Shown here in pieces: positions 33,264 to 36,836 of a stretch of 36,836 nt of DNA. The translations under genes were made by a program, and so were the position numbers. The DNA is from Planctomycetes bacterium GWF2_41_51 (GTDB lineage: Bacteria > Planctomycetota > Phycisphaerae > Sedimentisphaerales > UBA12454), in assembly GCA_001825665.1 (NCBI GenBank), contig MHXZ01000041.1, forward strand, positions 1-36,836, read 5' to 3'. Position 1 is the stretch's first letter. Every line of letters begins with the position of its first letter. The notes under the pieces are model-generated. The model had not been told where the DNA came from. It saw nothing but the letters and a program-made list of their open reading frames with translations, and ran no database searches.

Positions 33264-34298
33264 TTATTTTTTAGAAACGGCACTAGAATAACAATGTACA
33301 GCATCTCTCATAGCAAAAATACGATCAAGTGGTACATTCTCACCAAGGTTATGGTCACTTGCAACTATATACCCGCCATTATTCCAAAGTTTTTCTATAT
33401 GTGTTTTTACTTCAGTTTCAACCTGTTTCGGCGTTCCATTGACCAAAATATCATAAACTGAAATATTGCCATGAAATGCTATTTTTGAACCATATTTTTT
33501 GCTAAGTTCATAAATATCCTGAGTACCACCACAGGTTTCGATCGGATTGATTATATCAACTCCCAAGTTGATAATATCTTCAATAATGTCTTTAATACAA
33601 CCATCTATATGTACTGAAACTAAAGCACCATGAGCTTTTACAATAGATATAATATTCTCCAATGATGGATAATAAAACTCTCGAACAACAGCTTTTGAAT
33701 ACATCAGGCCGGTCTTCATACATAAATCTAAAGGTATATGTATCACATCAGCCCCCAATTTCCAATGCAGTTTGAAGTTCTGCCACACAATACTCAGATG
33801 CAATTTTCTGAAAGTCTTTTATGAAATCTGGGCTGTCCATTAAACTCATACTATAATCTAATGGCCCAATTGCCATACTCACAGTTTTCGGAACAAAATT
33901 AACCGCATAGATTAGACCCAGACACGCTTCATAGCAGTGTTCATAAACACTTTTTATTCTTTCTTTAACCTGACTTATATCCGGAAGTATAACTTGTTCA
34001 AGAGCCGCTCGTGTCTTGATTTCTCCATCAACATAACATCTTCTTCCGTGCGCATTCATAAGGTTTTTTCTACCAAGTTCCCACAGATTGGCAAGATAAA
34101 CCATATCACAGCCCAATACTGTATAAAGTTTTACAATGTCGCCTGCAGGAATATCATAAGATCGCAAATCAGGCGTAAAGTTGGTATCTAATAGCCTGTT
34201 TACATTAATATATCAGGGTCATTTTCTTGGAAAGGAACCCCATCGACTGGCAACCTTTTAACGCTATTAATAAATCTGGATTTATCCGGCTTTCTCAT
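33264..34298 (-). pseudogene. Uroporphyrinogen-decarboxylase (URO-D/MtaA-like) family gene with two frameshifts
   Basis: The ATG at 34298 gives MRKPDKSRFINSVKRLPVD, GVPFQENDPD and then a stop. A -1 shift near 34210 continues YINVNRLLDTNFTPDLR into RSYDIPAGDIVKLYTVLG, CDMVYLANLWELGRK and RRCYVDGEIKTRAALEQV. A second shift near 33755 joins ELQTALEIG to ADVIHIPLDLCMKTGLMYS, HGALVSVHIDGCIKDIIED, NPIETCGGTQDIYELS, IAFHGNISVYD and NLGENVPLDRIFAMRDAV. This is a full URO-D-type barrel of about 345 residues, the family that includes uroporphyrinogen decarboxylase and corrinoid methyltransferases. In planctomycetes such genes are often secondary-metabolism or methyl-transfer related. Two indels make it a probable pseudogene. 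Confidence 0.75.
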
Positions 34299-34401
34299 GG
34301 ATATTAATTCCTATAATTTTTATTACAATTTAATTGATCGGTTTTTAGATCGAGAAATCTAATATTTTTCCTGATGCCTCAAAATATAATTGTCCTATTC
34401 A

Positions 34402-35034
34402 TCAAAATTCTCTTTTTTTAATCGGCTTAGATGGGACACCTCCCATGATTGTGTATGGAGGCACATCTTTAGTAACTACGGTTCCTGCAGCTAAAATAGA
34501 ACCCTCTCCAACAGTCACACCATCTAAAATGGTAACATTTGAGCCAATATAAACATCTGAACCAATATTGATCCCTTTACTTGTAACTCCCTGTTTGAAA
34601 ATTGGAACATCGCGAGTTGTAAATACATGTTCTGAAGCAAGAATTACGGTGTGTGGCCCAATTCTAACACCATTACCTAACTTAACTGGTCCAGCAATCA
34701 TAGAGTATTGGTGAAGAGTGCAATCATTGCCTAAAACGATACCATCTCCATAGGAGCGAAGCCAAGCAAATGCGTCAATGGAGGAATTTGCACCTATTAC
34801 AATTTTTTCGTCTGGACTAATAGGAAGCCCACCTCTTTTCCATCCATGGATAAATTCGATATGTGCCAATGGCGAAATTTCAGCAGTTGGGTCAACTTCT
34901 AAATTGCCAGCTACTTTGGAAAGCGGAAAAGGATTCTTCAGGAAACGGTCTTCATGTAATTCATCAAAAAATTCAGGATCTTCTTTCGAAATCTCTCTAA
35001 GCATCTTTTTTAATCGTGTTTTGTCAATTTCCAT
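34402..35034 (-). CDS. Hexapeptide-repeat acyltransferase (LbH, maltose-acetyltransferase-like)
   Basis: The product is 210 residues with left-handed beta-helix repeats: VDPTAEISPLAHIE, IVIGANSSIDAFAWL, GIVLGNDCTLHQYSMIAG, VKLGNGVRIGPHTVILASEH, GINIGSDVYIGSNVTILDGVTVGEGSILAAGTVVTKDVPPYTIMGGVPSKPI. These enzymes transfer acetyl or succinyl groups from CoA to sugars and related small molecules. The catalytic His is probably that in HTVILASEH or nearby. The N-terminal helical stretch MEIDKTRLKKMLREISKEDPEFFDE is typical of sugar O-acetyltransferases. It is intact even though the genes either side are degraded. Substrate and partner are unknown. Confidence 0.88.
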   Translation of the reverse strand: MEIDKTRLKKMLREISKEDPEFFDELHEDRFLKNPFPLSKVAGNLEVDPTAEISPLAHIEFIHGWKRGGLPISPDEKIVIGANSSIDAFAWLRSYGDGIVLGNDCTLHQYSMIAGPVKLGNGVRIGPHTVILASEHVFTTRDVPIFKQGVTSKGINIGSDVYIGSNVTILDGVTVGEGSILAAGTVVTKDVPPYTIMGGVPSKPIKKREF

Positions 35035-35065
35035 CTTAATACCTCATTTATATAATCAGGAAAAA

Positions 35066-35305
35066 TTAGTTTAACAATCCTTCATAAACCTTAAACCGGC
35101 ATGCAGTCTTTCCAAGCTTCTGATCGTAACGTTCTGCGTTACAATAACGTTTGGGCCTCTGCATTGAGCATGTCATTGAGGGGCTCCTCGACCGTCCTGT
35201 GGACCAGGCCATCAAGGTGGTCCTTGACCCGTGCTCATCAATTTTGAAAACTTTGCTAAAGTCCTGACCGTCATTGTCCGATACATTCTGTTGCGAATTT
35301 TTCAT
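35066..35305 (-). pseudogene. IS256-family (mutator-type) transposase 5' remnant, frameshifted
   Basis: From 35305 the frame reads MKNSQQNVSDNDGQDF and KVFKIDEH. Two frame changes are then needed to recover the transposase-like stretches HRTVEEPLNDMLNAEAQ and NAERYDQKLGKTACRF. The order of a short N-terminal leader, (R/T)VEExLNxxLxAEA and AERYxxxxGRxxYRxGxYE is that of the conserved N-terminal region of IS256-family transposases. Only about 75 codons remain and the DDE region is absent, so the element is dead. The 16-bp inverted repeat at 35311-35364 directly precedes it. Confidence 0.55.
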
Positions 35306-35565
35306 TTTTAAGGTTCTCCAATTAGGGTTAATAAAAAATGTTAATCGTCCTAATTGGAGAACCTCTTTTTTATACCCTAAAAAAGCGAGTAATATCTTAC
35401 GTTATCTGAACACATTAAATATCTCATTTTTTAGAATCTTATATAGTAACAGCACTTTTTTATCGTTTCTTTAATTCAGTTAAAATTTTTTTTTATTTGG
35501 CTTTGGATAAACACTTACAACTTTTCACGCGAAAAATCACTGTAATCTACTTTAACAATCAATTC
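35306..35565. other. Intergenic region before the sialidase-like pseudogene
   Basis: Apart from the inverted repeat at 35311-35364 I see no gene, promoter or RNA in this AT-rich stretch. Positions 34299-34401 and 33002-33056 likewise hold nothing I can name. Confidence 0.4.
35311..35364. repeat. Perfect 16-bp inverted repeat upstream of the transposase remnant
   Basis: AGGTTCTCCAATTAGG (35311-35326) and CCTAATTGGAGAACCT (35349-35364) are exact reverse complements separated by 22 bases. It lies 5 bases before the transposase ATG. On the plus strand it is followed by a T-run (CTTTTTTATA), so a terminator is an alternative. Terminal repeats of an IS, or a terminator hairpin, both fit. Confidence 0.7.
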
Positions 35566-36836
35566 TTAATAATTTGAACCTTGGAGACTCGTTGAAACAG
35601 TCCATGTCCAGATATTTGCATCTGGAACTTTTGAAACATCTTCTAATGTAGAACCTCTTGATGTCCAAGAAACATAATCTTCATACCAACTACCATAAAA
35701 TTGACTGCCGTAATCACCATAATAGACACCTTCCTCTTCAATGAATGGACTTATGCATTAACGTCAACACTGACCGTGAATACTTTTACTCGAGTCTAAA
35801 TAATAAATATTCGCTGAACTAACGAAGGAAAGTTATGATCGTAATTTGTAAGAACCCTAAAAGTCGACCAGTCATTAACATCTTTATCAGCTAGAACAGA
35901 CTCACTGGAGGACTCTAACCGTCTTATATAATGGTTATATTAGAATCTAAATCCAGCATAGCCAACATTTGCTTGGGCGATCCTAATACCAGTGTTATAC
36001 ATTTCACCTACACCGCCTTTAAATTTAAATTCAATAGTTGATGGAACGTTTGTATTAATTTTATATGTTCTCCATTGCGAATTCGCATTTGATGAACTAT
36101 CTCCAGATGTAAATGTCTCATACACACCATCATTTATGTCCGCCGTTGCAAACGTCAAGCCTGGCGTATATTCTACATATTTAAAAACATCCCCTTCTTC
36201 ATGAGAAATATAGTCAGAAGTGAATTCTTCAGGAAACTCATTGCACTCCCATATATAATCCCAATAAATATTTGGGTCAGATTCCCTATTTGCAGTTATA
36301 TTAAGATAAAATAAACGATTATTTCCGTCAAATCTATATATTTCATCAAAATCACTTTCAGTTGTCACAAGCAAAATTTTATTTTGCTCAACTTCAGCTA
36401 TAGATGCATAGCTACAGCCCCAGCCTGTATTAGGACCGTTTTCCGGTTCGTAGTCCCAATAAGGCCAACTAACCTTCTTCCAATATTTTCCAGTACCGCT
36501 GAAATCTACAAAAATATCATGGCCAGGACGTGTTCCTGCATGAGCAAGTAATGCTCCATTAGAAAGCAATGTAACATCTGGAGCAACGCCACGCTGGCTA
36601 CCAGGTAAAGGCATCGGACTTGACCAGGTATCCCCTCCATCAGTAGAATAACATTGATTTATGGGCTTTGTAGCTCCGGTCCTATATAAGCATAACAGTG
36701 AGTTATCTTTTAATCTCACCAAAACAGGCTCACCAAAATCAGCTGCTTCGTTTAAATCAGATGCTATAGTGTTTGCCGTCAGGAGAAATGGCACAGTATA
36801 GTCTCTTAAGCTAAGAGAGGGTTTAATGGGTTCTTC
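35566..36836 (-). pseudogene. Sialidase-like (BNR/exo-glycosidase-like) gene with premature stops, 5' end beyond the window
   Basis: The open frame runs off base 36836 (EEPIKPSLSLRDYTVPF...), so the 5' end is missing. It contains ASDLNEAADFGEPVLVRLKD, LLCLYRTGATKPINQ, CYSTDGGDTWSSPMPLPGSQ (a BNR/Asp-box), LLSNGALLAHAGTRPGH and WGCSYASIAEVEQNKILLVT, then ends at TAA after GYAGFRF (35940-35942). The same frame continues YNHYIRRLESSSESVLADKD and VNDWSTFRVLTNYDHN. Frame changes then lead through SSANIYYLDSS, VFTVSVDVN and SPFIEEEGVYYGDYGSQFYG to SLQGSNY, stopping at 35566. BNR folds degrade sialic acid or other sugar polymers or simply bind them. One stop codon and several frame changes mark it as a pseudogene. 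Confidence 0.65.

Noticed and set aside
1-36836. CRISPR array, rRNA or complete tRNA gene
   Set aside because: No regular direct repeats with spacers, no rRNA signatures and only a 3' tRNA half are seen.

Overview
The window is AT-rich and comes most plausibly from a planctomycete of the Phycisphaerae/Sedimentisphaerales type. The evidence is PEP-CTERM tails (IPEP-x-GLGLLALRRKK), planctomycete-style dockerin segments ending in FAEQWL or LAEEWL, secreted SUMF1-domain proteins, LamG proteins, a [11 protein letters not shown] pseudopilin and many carbohydrate-active enzymes. The taxonomic call is an inference from protein signatures. No rRNA gene or complete tRNA gene is present.

Layout. (1) Positions 1-6.8 kb form a decayed left flank, all on the minus strand: a frameshifted tyrosine-recombinase fragment, a TPR gene with an in-frame TGA, two SUMF1 genes, four small PEP-CTERM genes (three of them frameshifted), the 3' half of a tRNA that looks like an integration site, and a glycosidase-like remnant. 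(2) Positions 6.8-12.4 kb hold an amino-sugar/nitrogen module. A minus-strand operon gntR-gdhA-Gfo/Idh oxidoreductase-class III aminotransferase diverges from a short NagA-like deacetylase, and two near-identical palindromic operators overlap the two promoters. (3) Positions 12.4-28.5 kb hold a roughly 16-kb minus-strand operon, probably led by a LacI-type regulator: LamG/PEP-CTERM protein, triple-LamG dockerin glycosidase-like protein, pseudopilin, two GH18-like paralogues, Na+/solute symporter, GH42-like protein, heparinase II/III-type lyase and a CBM9-like protein. (4) Positions 28.8-33.0 kb hold the divergent GH2 and GH20 genes. TTAATCGATTAA-type operators sit between them and lacI. (5) Positions 33.0-36.8 kb are a decayed right flank: a C-terminal remnant, a uroporphyrinogen-decarboxylase-family gene with two frameshifts, an intact hexapeptide acyltransferase, an IS256-type transposase remnant with a perfect 16-bp inverted repeat, and a sialidase-like pseudogene running off the end.

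The intact core reads as a glycan-utilisation locus for an amino-sugar- and uronate-containing polymer such as a glycosaminoglycan. Secreted LamG/dockerin, GH18-like and CBM9-like proteins bind or cut the polymer. A sodium symporter imports pieces. The lyase, GH2 and GH20 enzymes, none with an obvious signal peptide, would finish digestion inside. The NagA-like enzyme, glutamate dehydrogenase, aminotransferase and oxidoreductase would process the amino-sugar carbon and nitrogen. The substrate and pathway are inferred.

The most striking overall pattern is that about ten genes or remnants in the two flanks (about 10 kb) are broken by frameshifts or in-frame stops, whereas no disruption is visible in the 26-kb core. 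This looks like a maintained catabolic island between eroding neighbours, though base-call errors in the flanks cannot be excluded from one sequence.
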